NCBI GenBank assembly: GCA_026929865.2
Contig: CM049414.1
Location: forward strand, 620,001 to 684,000
From: Hyperoplus lanceolatus
Taxonomy: Eukaryota; Chordata; Actinopteri; Uranoscopiformes; Ammodytidae
Direction: 5' to 3'
Length of the DNA: 64,000 bases
Shown here: positions 44,979-55,639 of the stretch, piece after piece
How positions within the stretch are numbered: position 1 is the stretch's first letter
How the letters are laid out: each line of letters opens with the position of its first letter
The notes under the pieces: generated by a model
What the model was told of the DNA's origin: nothing
Database searches by the model: none
What the model saw: the letters and a program-made list of their open reading frames with translations, nothing else
Made by a program: the position numbers and the translations under genes

Positions 44979-45700
44979 TTTATTCCCCTAATCAACCATG
45001 GCTGCGATCAGACCCGACCCGACACAACAGCGATCATGTCCGAACAAAAACAACAACAACACGGCCAACAATTGTGCCAAAAGACAAATAAACAGCAACT
45101 GAACGGAACAAATAGCCTTAAAACAACATTGCAGATTCATGCCGCTCGGAAATTAACACAAACAGCAAGGCAGCACCATACCAAACACATTTACAGCAGC
45201 ATTGTGTTCACGGCAGTACAAAATAAAGACAAGTAGCCTACATTACCCTACCTGGATGTGACAGGGGATCGTGGCTGGCGAAGATATAAACACCGGTGCT
45301 TTGCTGTACTTGTGGTGAAAGTTCCCCAGACTTAGCCGTTATGTTTGGGTTCAGTATATGGAGGTGGTGGTCGCACACAACCGGGTGAGTTAACTAATGC
45401 TATCTGACCGGTGCTAACTTGGTTTATCGGCTAAAGCACAGCCGCACATATTCACTGAATTAACCAGGAAGCCCATTCTCCTGGCTCACTTTTCCCACAT
45501 CTTCTAACCCCGAGCGGCTTCCTACAGCACCAGCCGCCCGCAAATACATTTCCTCCTCGGTGTTTCTCAGCCTCTGTGTACACTGTCCTCCCACCGTGCC
45601 GATGTCCGCGAAGTCGGGATATTCTCCAAGCTATCGCGGCTAAGCGTCACGCGTTGGAGCGTAAAAAGTTAAAAAAATTTAACTTGCGCGTTGATGCGTT
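44979..45700. other. cfap206 intron, unassigned part
   Basis: No gene or element recognised. A short open frame at 44970-45236 is Gln/Asn/Thr-rich and is probably chance. Confidence 0.3.
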
Positions 45701-45864
45701 GGTGCGACAGCTTCAGCTAATTCAGAACGCTGCTGCTCGAGTCCTCACCAGGACCAAAAGATTAGATCACATCACCCCAGTTCTGAGGTCTTTACACTGG
45801 CTTCCTGTAACTCAAAGAATTGATATCAAAATATTGATGTTGGTTTATAAAGCCCTAAATGATC
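45701..45864 (+). pseudogene. L2-type LINE, end of reverse transcriptase (5' part)
   Basis: Encodes QLQLIQNAAARVLTRTKR and LHWLPVTQRIDIKIL with LVYKALND, a signature of L2 (Maui-like) LINE polymerases of fish. It is 5'-truncated near 45700 and interrupted at 45865 by a TIR element. It continues at 47079. Confidence 0.85.
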
Positions 45865-47078
45865 TGGGGCCTGTTTCAGGTAGCTGGTTTTACATACTCT
45901 GGGTTGATAAGCAACTCTCGGTTTTCGGTTTCAGAACAGTGGATCGGCGTTGGGTTTATCAACTCTGAGCGTGTTCACTCTGGATGGAGCGTGTGCATAA
46001 AAGCCATCGTCAATGGATCGCTGATAACATGATTCACCATGGAAACAGAAGAAACAAATGATTGATCCTCCCACTTCTCCACTTCTCAAAAAAGAAAAAA
46101 AGAAATCTCCGCTCCTCCAACTAGAGTTAGAAATATTAACGAATGAGCTTATGGTAGCCTATGGAGAAGAATTAACGGGATATTGTCTCATAACTCTGAT
46201 CTAACCTCCTCGGCAATTCAGAAAAAAAACAGGAAACATTTTTTGTCAAGATAATCATTTCGCTTCCGTATGAGAAGCCATAGTCTATTTTAAAAAGTTA
46301 CGCATATCAGCTGTAAAGTAATAAAGCTGGCGCGGCACAGCATTGCTGACAGTGCCTAAAGCCTACTGTGCAGTAAACAGAACAGACTGTCGCTTCTGAC
46401 GTCAAGACACATTAGGTGACAGTTTCCATTGAAGAGCCTGATTGATTTATTACCAGATCCATTTTCCTCAAGTGATCACAGTTTAAATTATTATATCATT
46501 TTTATATTCATATTAGGCTATTTAACGAGGCTTGTCTGTGACTTTAGGATCGCACAAGTGAACTACAACGATCGCGTGCAGCCGCAGCGTTACATGAATC
46601 CACCTGACATAAATCTGTTCAGTGGCACAGACGTTAAAAAACATACAATACAAATAGGTTTATTAATCTGAATGTAGAGCATGTCACGATGTGTAAGGTG
46701 GCCGCCTATATGAACGGACCGAGGGCTGAGAACAAGGCTACTGCTCAGATAAATGATCGGTCAAACGTAAAATCATCAGGAAATGATAAAAACATCCCGA
46801 TGGAGATTTCTATAGAGTGATTTTGCTTCAAACTGTACAGGGACGCGTGTGACAGTGACACTCTTTCTTCAGTCGGAGCTGCAGCGTAAAGTGAAAACAA
46901 ACTCAGGGTAGGTCTAACCACCTCCCGAGCAGGTTAGACCCACGGCGTATGTTGCCGCAGTAACTGACTCTCGGTTGCGCTGAACCTGCTACCTGAAACG
47001 GAAAACCCAGAGTTTCCACTAACTCAGAGCGAACAAACTCTGGGTTGCCTCAAAACCAGCTACCTGAAACAGGCCCCA
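45865..47078. mobile_element. TIR element, 1,214 bp, GATC flanking duplication
   Basis: The ends TGGGGCCTGTTTCAGGTAGC and its exact complement (about 27 bp with one or two changes) are flanked by GATC at 45861-45864 and 47079-47082. It splits the L2 coding sequence: removing the element plus one GATC makes the LINE frame continuous. The interior has no transposase motif that I recognise. A 4-bp duplication does not fit the usual hAT (8), Tc1 (TA) or Harbinger (3) classes, so I leave the superfamily open. Confidence 0.8.
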
Positions 47079-47366
47079 GATCTGCTGATACGTTATGAGC
47101 CGTCCAGAGCCCTTAGGTCATCAGGGACAGGTCTACTTACAGTCCCCAGAGTTAGGACTAAACAAGGAGAAGCAGCTTTTTGTTTTTATGCACCAAATCT
47201 CTGGAACAAACTCCCAGAGAACTTGAGGTCTGCTGCAACTCTCAGCTCTTTTAAATCAAGTCTGAAGACTTTTCTGTTGTGTACTTTAATCTTGCCCCTG
47301 TAAAGCACTTTGAATGGCCTTGAGTCTGAATTGTGCTATATAAATAAACTTGCCTTGCCTTTCCTA
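47079..47366 (+). pseudogene. L2-type LINE, C-terminal end and 3' tail
   Basis: Continuation after the insertion: LLIRYEPSRALRSSGQ, then FYAPNLWNKLPE-like coding (here AAFCFYAPNLWNKL spacing) and FKSSLKTFLL. It closes with the tail GCTATATAAATAAACTTGCC. Confidence 0.8.
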
Positions 47367-47376
47367 TAAATAGTAA

Positions 47377-47427
47377 AACGAGAGACACTAAACATTTGGA
47401 GTGGTCTCTTAATTTTTTCCAGAGCTG
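47377..47427. repeat. Tc1/mariner-type terminus, right
   Basis: GGTCTCTTAATTTTTTCCAGAGCTG followed by TA. It is the same family as the inverted terminus at 41485-41550. Confidence 0.5.
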
Positions 47428-47643
47428 TATATAGGGCCGAAAGAGAGAATCAGGATTTGGCCTTTGACAGCAGTCTTTGTCCCACGTTTGAGTGGACCAT
47501 AAACCATTTCGCCTTTACATGTGGTCAGATGACACGCCATGCAACCTATTTTGTTTGTCTGTATCTATATACATGTATTTGATAAAGAAGGAGCGTTGAG
47601 GTATCTTTTCTTGTGGCACGTAGGTTTATCATAAGAACAATAC

Positions 47644-47784
47644 CTGGAAGTATAAAGCCATCTCTGTTCACAAGTGTGTAGGCACAGACTCCATTATACT
47701 GTAGCGGTAGCTCATTAAAGCTGGCAGTTGTTTCTGGCAGATGCCATTCCTGTGTCTCCATCTCAGCTGGAACAATACGCCCAA
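47644..47784 (-). CDS. cfap206: cfap206 internal exon
   Basis: Encodes WHLPETTASFNELPLQYNGV, CAYTLVNRDGFILPG, matching human WLFPETTANFDKLLIQYRGF, CAYTFAATDGLLLPG. The acceptor is GCCTTACAG and the donor CCAG|GTATTG. It is 141 bp and both ends split codons, in phase with the neighbouring exons. The intron to the next exon (40777-47643) is 6.9 kb and full of elements. Confidence 0.93.
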
Positions 47785-47900
47785 CTGTAAGGCACAATGA
47801 GGATAAAACAAACACATTTACACTCTTACATTACATGAGATCGGTTGAGAGATGTTTTTTCTCTCTGGGGTCCAGTTCTGTAAGACATTTGGGAAATTAA

Positions 47901-48195
47901 AGGTGGAGTCAGCGATTCTGATTTTTTTTTTGTCAAAATCCGTGAAAGAAGATTCAGTGTCAATACACAGCCTACACGGGATGTTTTTATCTTCGGTGGG
48001 CCTCCTCAGTTTGTATATCCTTTGTTAACATAGCTGTTTACAGAGCCTAGGCTGTGTCAACACTGGATTTCTTTTTCAGCTTACCAACAGCACAGAGAGC
48101 TAGCGGATCATGAGGAGATAGATATTCACTGATTTGACAAAAAGTGACTTTGTCAAGTCAGCAACCATTCTCCAGAGTCACTGACTTCACCTTCT
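47901..48195. mobile_element. TTAA-target MITE, 295 bp, AGGTGGAGTCAG ends
   Basis: TTAA at 47897-47900 precedes AGGTGGAGTCAGCGATTCTG. The right end, in reverse complement, reads AGAAGGTGAAGTCAGTGACTC and is followed by TTAG, a decayed TTAA. The TTAA target fits Kolobok or piggyBac elements. It lies 44 bases from the cfap206 exon at 48240. Confidence 0.65.
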
Positions 48196-48239
48196 TTAGA
48201 AGCTGAGATACTGTTTCTGTTTGTTGACAGCAGCCATAC

Positions 48240-48438
48240 CTGAGGATTCAGTCATTCTCTGTTCATCTGTCTTCACCTCTGAAGCCTCCAACAGACCGTC
48301 CAAATCAGCTTGAGAAATAGTGTTGGTCTGGGAGGAGATGAAGGGCTGCAGATTGAGTGTGATGTTATGGAGGGTGGTCAGCAGCTCAGCCTCATCCTGA
48401 AGTTCTGACCAAAGCTTTGACAGGGCCTTAAACAATGG
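48240..48438 (-). CDS. cfap206: cfap206 internal exon
   Basis: Encodes PLFKALSKLWSELQDEAELL, NITLNLQPFISSQ and VKTDEQRM, matching human PIFIALSTLWTSLQDETIVV, HIQPFLGAH and VKTDVCRM. The acceptor is TTTTCTTTCAG and the donor TCAG|GTATGG. It is 199 bp, starts in phase 0 and ends after the first base of a codon. Confidence 0.93.
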
Positions 48439-49078
48439 CTGAAAGAAAATACCAGGAATGACAAGAATTAAGCTGTAGAACAACTAAAGCACGTGTCTGT
48501 GAAAAATGAAGCACAGTATGCTGCGATTGATGAAAAAAATACAATGAAAAAGACGACATACGCAGAAGCAAAACAAAAAAGTAGTTGAGGCAAATGGCAG
48601 TGAAACACCAGGCACCTTACTTCTGCCAAACATACAAGTAGATGTGCACTAAAGGAACAGTTCAAAAAGGAGTTTGATATCAATCTCATGTCAGTGTGTT
48701 CAGTAAGGAGCCAGCAGAGGGAAACATGGAGCCAGGCTCTGTTTCTAAAGTGGAGAAATACACACTAGTAACATTTCCCAATGGAAACAAGATTCACCAA
48801 TAAATAGTAGTGTTAAGTACCCCCAACAAATGTATAGTGATAAGAAATTAGAATACAAAAAATTAAATTACTATATTTCTGTTTTCTGTACAGATAATGC
48901 AAATGAGATACATGTAGATGAATGAACTTTAGAGGTAAAGGTAGATGTGTAAATTCTATAATGTTCATAAAAAGTAGCTATCCATCCTTTATCTGTTGGA
49001 ATACAGAGATTAGATCAAGTTACATATCCTAATCTTAAAATGTGTCATTTTTATAATTGCAGTGACCAAAATACTTAC

Positions 49079-49198
49079 AAAAACTTTTGCCGTGGGTACA
49101 GCTGTCTTTGACTTGACAGTTTCTTTCAGCATATTCATCTGGGACGAGAGCTCAGTCTGCAGGATCTCAACATGCTTGGCACATAAACAGGCATCCGC
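49079..49198 (-). CDS. cfap206: cfap206 internal exon
   Basis: Encodes CAKHVEILQTELSSQMNMLK and ETVKSKTAVPTAKVF, matching human EMMTKQLGAHLEQLKMTIKSKIAVPTSQVF in pattern. The acceptor is TTTACCACCAG and the donor TTT|GTAAGT. It is 120 bp, phase 0 at both ends. A TTAA MITE begins only about 59 bases upstream of its acceptor. Confidence 0.92.
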
Positions 49199-49257
49199 CT
49201 GGTGGTAAACACAGAACACATATTGACTATTTCACCTGCCTTCTTTGAATTCCTTAA

Positions 49258-49790
49258 AGAGATCCTATTATACTACTTTCCTGGTCTTCATTTCTTGTTA
49301 AAAACTGCTATAGAGCAACCTGACACGAATCATATCACAAAAAACTATGTAGATTTTCGGGACACTCTTCCTCTTACCCTAGCGAGCACAGCAGTCTCTC
49401 TCTACACACTGCTTTGAGCTTCTCCGCCCCTCCCCCCCTGCTGCAAACCCCACTCCGTTGTGATTGGTTACCTTCCTTCCAGCAGCGGGAAATTTTCAGG
49501 AAGCTGGGGGAATGCAGCCAGAGCTTGCCTGAGCGGCAGCATTACCATACATGGAAACATGACAGAAACGACCCGAGCGTGACAGAAACAATCCGGAAAT
49601 TTGAACGAGTTTGGCTCAACCGGCTGCCATAGTGTTTAGTGCTCTGCATAGCCACCCCAGACGGTCAGCAGGGAATACGTCGAAACGCATGTACGTAATT
49701 ATTTGATACTCTAGTATGGTTAAACATGACTATAAATCATTATAACAACGTTTATAGGTCATAAAAGTCGAAAAGTATCATAGGTCCTCT
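49258..49790. mobile_element. TTAA-target MITE family D, copy 1, 533 bp
   Basis: Ends AGAGATCCTATTATACTAC and, inverted, AGAGGACCTATGATACTTTTC; flanked by TTAA at 49254-49257 and 49791-49794. Copies 2 and 3 lie at 51253-52131 and 61510-62115. Non-autonomous; Kolobok- or piggyBac-type by target site. Confidence 0.85.
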
Positions 49791-49794
49791 TTAA

Positions 49795-51225
49795 ATAAGA
49801 TGCAAAAATACGCTTTGATTCTGTAAATCTCTCTTCTTCTCTGCACTTCAACGAGGGCGGTCGGTCACATACTCTGTTCCCTCCCGACACCTTATCTTCC
49901 CTGCTCTGCTCTCTGTCTTGTGCGGTCTCTGTCTAAATCTCTGAGCCTCTTTGTGCATATTCTTCCGAAACCTAAATTATGGATCTGATCAGCTGGGGTC
50001 TTTCTGCAATGGATCAAATTTTCTCAACGAGAAAAGTGGGCAAAGGAGAAGCCCCCTGTCCCGATGGAACCTTTGCTGCTGGATACACCTGGGACGCGTG
50101 GGGGAGTTGGAACCCGATGTGTCTGGCAATACTGTCCATCGAGGATGTGGAAGATATTTACGTTATTGGGATTATGGTAAAAGGGTTCCTGCTGTTTGGA
50201 GTTGGCGGATTCCTGTTCTACCGCAATGTTAAGAAGGCGATGGCAGCACATCCGGATATTGAAAAGCTGCCGGTTTCTACCGGGCTATCAATGCACAGAC
50301 TCAAGTAATATGCGAGGTGAATCGCAAGCTGGAAGTGATTCCCGGACTTATTCAAAAAATGGATGCAATCTGGGTGGACATGGGTAGACCATAGGCACGT
50401 GAAAAGGCCACTGGATTTCGGCTATTTTGGATTTACTACCACCAGTGCCTCTAAAACCGGCTACACATTCCAGCGCCTAGTCTCAATCTCAAAACAAATT
50501 CACAATCTCTCGATTCGGCTCCCCACACCGACCTTGGAGGTGTTATCTCTTCTCTCTCCGGGATGTTTATGCAGAAAGACGCTCTACCCCCACCCTCCCA
50601 TCACCTCCTCTCCTGTGAACTCTATCTGTGGCTGGGCCTCGAGGTTGTCTCCATGGATCTGGCGCCTGAAGACTCCCATTGTGTCTGGACGGAGATAGAT
50701 ACACGGAACACACATACACACATACGTAGACACATAGCACACATGACCCTGACCACTCAAGCCCTCTTGAATCCGTCCCCCTCTCCCTCCTCATTGCAGT
50801 CCGGATGCTGCAGGCGGGGCGCGCCTGTTGGTTGTGCACGCCCCCTGGTGTCAGTGCTGCGACAACTACCGTCCCATAAACCCTTAACCCGCCGTCCCTT
50901 TAATGTGCAAGTCTACGTGTCCTATTTGTCTGTGGTGTTTATCATGTTGCTTATTGTGCTAAGGTGGTTTTTTACTGATCACACACTGCGCTCCCATAAG
51001 GAACGTTGTTTGAGATTGGCATTTTTTTAACCTATCTTTCCCTGTTGTTCTCCTTTTCCTTCTATGAAATAGTAGCGCGGCGTACGCTAGACGAACCTAC
51101 AGTTAAACTCTCTCCTGTCCACCCATGTTATTGTCACTGTCTTTCTATGTTTTCTTGGCGGGGTGTGAACTGAAATGAAATATTGTTGTTCTCAAATAAA
51201 TCTGATTCTGATTCTTCTAAATTAA
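49795..51225 (+). mobile_element. Retro-element-like unit carrying a small membrane-protein ORF
   Basis: Lies between two TTAA MITE copies. It has a pyrimidine-rich leader (49830-49978), an ORF at 49979, about 800 bp of non-coding DNA and a 3' end AAATAAATCTGATTCTGATTCT, the short-repeat tail typical of target-primed retroelements. No reverse transcriptase is visible. Exact limits and target duplication are not resolved. Confidence 0.45.
49979..50308 (+). CDS. Small single-pass membrane protein ORF, unknown family
   Basis: 109 codons from ATG 49979 (MDLISWGLSAMDQIF). The N-terminal half is soluble with a Cys/Gly/Trp-rich patch (PCPDGTFAAGYTWDAWGSW). Residues 61-81 form one clear transmembrane helix (YVIGIMVKGFLLFGVGGFLF), followed by a basic stretch (YRNVKKAM), so the C-terminus probably faces the cytosol. 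There is no signal peptide. After the TAA, the -1 frame stays open and protein-like to TAG 50392-50394 (CEVNRKLEVIPGLIQKMDAI), suggesting that a small indel near 50300 cut off a C-terminal coiled-coil segment. Its setting between repeats and the retro-like 3' tail suggest a transposon-encoded protein, not a host gene. I do not recognise the family. Confidence 0.5.
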   Translation: MDLISWGLSAMDQIFSTRKVGKGEAPCPDGTFAAGYTWDAWGSWNPMCLAILSIEDVEDIYVIGIMVKGFLLFGVGGFLFYRNVKKAMAAHPDIEKLPVSTGLSMHRLK

Positions 51226-51252
51226 CATTATAATAGAGACAAGCTACATTAA

Positions 51253-52131
51253 AGAGATCCTATTATACTACTTTTCTGGTCTTAATTTCTTGTTAAAAAC
51301 TGCTATAGAGCAACCTGACACGAATCACATCACAAAGAACTATGTAGATTTTCGGGAAGCTCTTTCTCTTATTTTGGCAATTCAGCAGGCCCTGTAAACA
51401 CTTTGCTTCTGCCATCTCCGCCCCCCTCCCCCCTTCCTGCAAACCCAACTCCGTTGTGATTGGTTACCTTTCGAAGGGAAGTCGTGCTCCACCCCCCCCC
51501 CCCCCCTTTGCCGGTGCATCTAGCAGTTAGCGTACAACAGCAATGGTATTTGGTGTAGTAGATTTTATGACAATTTTATGCTTTGTAAGGTACTATTATT
51601 AGTATAAATGGCAGGTGACAGTGGCACACAAATACAAAAAGGTTTATGACACTGAATCAGTGTTAATCGATAGGAACCTGTAGGCCTACTTTGATAAAAT
51701 ATAGTGAAAACATTCTAAATGTTTAGTCTGCAAAGAAACAGCCCAGGCGGCACGCGAACTCGGGTCTCCTGTTTCATAAACGTACTCCCTACCGGCTGAG
51801 CTAAGCGAGCTCTGGGCTAGTAATGTCACCCTCTGCTATATATAGCAACCCAGGAGCTTGCCTGAGTAGCAGGCTGCAGCATTACCATATATGGAAACAT
51901 GACAGAAACGAATCCCTGCGTGACTCACACATCCCGGAAATTTGAACAAGTTCGGCTCGACCGGCTGCCATGGTTTTTAGTGCTCTGCACAGCCACCCCA
52001 GACGGTCAGCAGGGAATACGTCGAAATGCATGTACGTAATTACTTGATACTCTAGTATGTTTAAACATGACTATAAATCATTATAACAACGTTTATAGGT
52101 CACAAAAGTAGAAAAGTATCATAGGTCCTCT
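51253..52131. mobile_element. TTAA-target MITE family D, copy 2, 879 bp with extra insert
   Basis: Flanked by TTAA at 51249-51252 and 52132-52135. The ends match copy 1. It is about 350 bp longer because of a central segment (about 51490-51855) starting at a long C-run and including a tRNA-like sequence. Confidence 0.85.
51742..51815 (-). repeat. tRNA-like sequence (SINE head or tRNA pseudogene)
   Basis: In reverse complement, GCTTAGCTCAGCCGGTAGGG resembles an internal A box and GACCCGAGTTCGCGTGCC a B box, with a GTTT-ATG-AAAC stem-loop between. It is not a convincing functional tRNA. Confidence 0.4.
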
Positions 52132-52379
52132 TTAAAGGTCACATACATCGTCATCCATAAAGTTGGAATAAAATATGTTTGACTTGAATGATTGTGACAA
52201 TGCGATGTATTCTTGATGGATAAAGTGTATATCTTCTCAAAACTGTATTGATCAATATAATCCAAACATATCACAGTGAAAATTAAACCACAATTAACCT
52301 TTACAAACTGTGTATTCAGGTTTAAACAAAATTGGGGCAAGCAAGCCATGGCATCTTTAACAACCCTTTAGGATCAAGA

Positions 52380-52614
52380 AATGATCTCACTGCAGCTGCC
52401 CTATGTGGTCTCTGGTTGTGGTCTTGCAGCCTTAAGTTGTTCCCAGACTCTTCTTACTTGTGGGAGGCAACAGTTCTCCAGGATGTCCCTGTACAGGACG
52501 GCGTTGATGTTTACCTCCACCACCAGTACCACCAATGGTGTTTCTCCTCCATAATGAATACCGGCCCATACCATCACTTAGCTTCACCTGCTTGAGTGGT
52601 TTCCTGGATGCAGT
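52380..52614 (-). pseudogene. Tc1 transposase fragment
   Basis: On the - strand it encodes VWAGIHYGGETPLVVL, then NINAVLYRDILEN, the stretch between the first two catalytic Asp residues of Tc1 transposases. The N-terminal side continues beyond the hAT insertion at 53859-53950 (HVVFLDEKK). Stops and frameshifts are present. Confidence 0.7.
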
Positions 52615-52622
52615 CATCACAG

Positions 52623-53850
52623 CAGTGTTAATTTTGGCAGCAAATTGTGATTTAGTCTTAGTCTTTTGAATATCACACCATTTAGTCTTAGTCCTATTCT
52701 AGTCATCTGAATTCTTTTAGTCTTAGTCTAGTCTTAGTCTACTAAATATAAAAAAAAATAGTTGACTAAATCTACAGCGGACTTAGTCGACTAAGTGTTT
52801 CTTTCTTCATTGAATGGTAAGTTTTGAATATGCAATACAGACACAGATTTAATGCTTGTAATACAAAACATGTACTCTATTTCATTCGTAATAATCTCAC
52901 ATAAAATCAGTGTACCTGACTGGAGGGGGGGCTTTAAAAGCCTGTGCCCGGGGGCCCATTATCTCATGATCTGTCTATGAACCAACTGGATTCCACAATC
53001 TTTTTTCTTTTTGCAGGGAGCATGCACAAGCATTATTTATAAAAAAATTAAAATAAAGAAAATATTTTAAAAAAAGTGGGGGGCCCCACACTTGGTCTTG
53101 AAATGGGCCCCGAGATCGTTAAGGCCGCCCCTGGGCAGCAGCAGCAGCACGCAGTAAGGTGCTGATAAAACTGAGCAACTGCGCTTTCTTTCAAGCAACA
53201 CTGCTGCCGCTGTGTGTGTTCGGACTTCTTTTGCGTCAAAGCCTTTTTGATAATAAAATTATAGGTTTTAATTGAACGCTGTCCATGCGTCGGAGTTGTT
53301 TGTAACTTACTCAAGTGAAAACAGAAACTAACGGAGGGAGGCAGCAGTTTCACAGTTCATTTCCTACATAGTTGTGCAGTCAGTTTGGGGACATGGCTCT
53401 GTGTATTCAAGCTCGAGACATAGCCTACTACAAACAGATCGCGGAACTTAGCCGTTTCCCTAGACAACGTTAACGGGCAGGATATCCCTGACTATAATTT
53501 TTGTCCATCAAACCGCAGTTTTTCTGCACAGCTGCTCACTCCACCCGCTCACACTGACGAGGTCTCCCGTCGATTTTCACCGACACAGGGTTCATTCGCT
53601 GCTTTGCACTGATTGGATTTCTTCCCAACTTGTCCCACAAAAAGAGTAGTTCTGATTGGATCTCTTCTCCATTCGTCCCGCCCTAACAGTTTCGTCTCAT
53701 TCCTATTCGTAGACTATAGTGTCAGTTATATTCGTCTCAGTCTTCGTCATCTTATCTGCCTTTTTATTTAGTTTTTATTTAGTTTACGTCCGTGAAAAAG
53801 GTTCGTAGACGAATATTTTTCGTCAGTCTTAGTCAACGAAATTAACACTG
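52623..53850. mobile_element. Non-autonomous hAT element, 1,228 bp, 8-bp duplication
   Basis: The termini CAGTGTTAATTT and AAATTAACACTG are flanked by the perfect 8-bp duplication CATCACAG (52615-52622 and 53851-53858). Both sub-terminal regions are rich in CTTAGTC/GACTAAG words. The interior carries a family A repeat fragment (52905-53140). No transposase. Confidence 0.9.
52905..53140 (+). repeat. Dispersed repeat family A fragment inside the hAT element
   Basis: Matches 16185-16345: CAGTGTACCTGACTGG, TATGAACCAACTGGATTCCA, GCAGGGAGCATG, GGGGCCCCACACTTGG. Confidence 0.65.
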
Positions 53851-54069
53851 CATCACAGAGGTTCTAACCACTTCATGGACGCACTCTTTGTCTTCCATCT
53901 ATAAGGTTAAGGGTATAGTGGCTTTTTTTCATCCAAAAAGACAACATGTCGCCAGTGGGGGCCATTCTCAATATTAGTGAGTGAGTGACATTTGAAAGAG
54001 TAATATTGGGCATTCACATGCATGAAATATCCTTGAATTTGTATTTCGTGTTCAATTGACCAAAGTTAA

Positions 54070-55322
54070 AGGTCACATATTATGCTAAATGCACTTTTTA
54101 AATGTGTTCTAACATATCCATGGGTCCACGGTGTGCCTAGAGACTGCCAAAATATAAAAAAAATAACAATCTCTCCTTTTCTCACTCTCCCCCTTTCTGA
54201 AACCCCCACCCCTCCCCCCCATATACTCCAGTCAGAATTCTCGCCGACTATTACGTAATAGTCGGCACAGCCACATCCCCATATTTTCTTTATATGTCCA
54301 TGCTTCCCCCCCAGAAACGTCCACCGTGCACTAGTCTATGATAACCCCACCCCCCCATTTCTTATTGGTCCACGGCCCCGAGATCCGATGGAAAATTTTC
54401 CGAGCGACAGCCATGTTGTTTTCCCCTCTAAGCGACAAGATGCCCTTAGTACAGCCTGAATGTTACATACACCAACACAGAATGCTTTTGCTCATACTCC
54501 ACTAATTTATCTTAACCACAGCAGTCCATTAATGCCTAGTTTTTAATAACACAACGGATAGGAAGCTAAACGGTGAAACTAGAATAATAGTTTTTATTGG
54601 TAGTTTTACCTGACTGGTGTATAGCTATTAGCTTTGGGACAAGCAACCAGCTTTTGCTCATAACACGCTGTTTATATTCCCCACAGCAGTCTGAAAATGA
54701 CTCGCTTTTAACATGACAAAGGATGGGAAGATATTCCTGTCGAAATCACACTTTGAAGCTACTGTTTTCACTGGTTTAAATCGTCTGAGTCTTATTTTTA
54801 GCGTTAGCGCCCATGTAGCTTCGGTTGTAGCACCAAGTTTTGCTCCTAATACACTAATTTAGCTTTCCCCTTGCAGTCTAATAATGCCTTGTTTTTAATA
54901 ACACAATGGATAGGAAGCTACCTGTGCTTTTTTTTAAACGGTGAAACTAAAATAATAGTTTTTATTGGTAGTTTTGCCTGACTGGTGTATAGCTATTAGC
55001 TTTGGGACAAGCAACCAGCTATGGCTTAGCTCCGGGTAAACACTGTGTTCGCAGTCACGCAGAGTCTCTCTAGTATCGCGAGAGCACGGCAGAGACGGTG
55101 GGAGAGCCCCATGGACATATAAAGAAAGCCCGGCAGAGAGGTGGGAGGGGCCAGCCAGATCGCACAAATATAGGTCATCCTGAGACCAGAGGACAATCAG
55201 GGTATAGAGGCTTACTACAATAAATGATCTGAACGGGTTTTTCAGCAAACATCTAAAAAAATAAGTATTAGGGACTACTTAGACCATATAATATTGACAG
55301 CAAAGTGCATAATATGTGAGCT
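54070..55322. mobile_element. TTAA-target element, 1,253 bp, with internal duplication
   Basis: The ends AGGTCACATATTATGC and (inverted) AGCTCACATATTATGC are flanked by TTAA at 54066-54069 and 55323-55326. A block of about 115 bp recurs (54539-54655 and 54892-55022, both with GGTGTATAGCTATTAGC), so the interior expanded by tandem duplication. No transposase. Confidence 0.8.
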
Positions 55323-55639
55323 TTAAAAAAAATAAGATTCTTCCTATTGTTCAATACCCCCAATTTAGTTTAAGCCTGAATAAACAATCTGTAAATCTTC
55401 ATTGTGGTTTAATTTTCACTATGATATGTTTGAATGAGATTGATCAATTAAGTTTAAAGAAGATACACACTTTATCTGTCAAGAATAATTCACATTGTCA
55501 GAATCATTTCATGAGAAGGTCAAAAATATTTTATTCCAACTTTATGGGCGACTGTGTATTAAGCAAATGCATTTTATCATGGTTTTTCAACATTAATAAT
55601 TATGTGTTTAGAGACTCACAACTCATACTCAAGTATGAG

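Larger units (their letters stand above)
52142..55556 (-). mobile_element. Tc1-like element containing two younger insertions
   Basis: The left end 52142-52345 and the right end about 55334-55556 are inverted copies (CCATAAAGTTGGAATAAAATA, CAGTGAAAATTAAACCACA). The right terminus reads CACAGTCGCCCATAAAGTTGG next to TA. Between them are - strand transposase remnants, split by a hAT element (52623-53850) and a TTAA element (54070-55322). The original element was about 0.9-1 kb of what remains. Confidence 0.75.

Noticed and set aside
51742-51815. Functional tRNA gene on the - strand
   Set aside because: A- and B-like boxes only; stems are poor and it lies inside a MITE insert.
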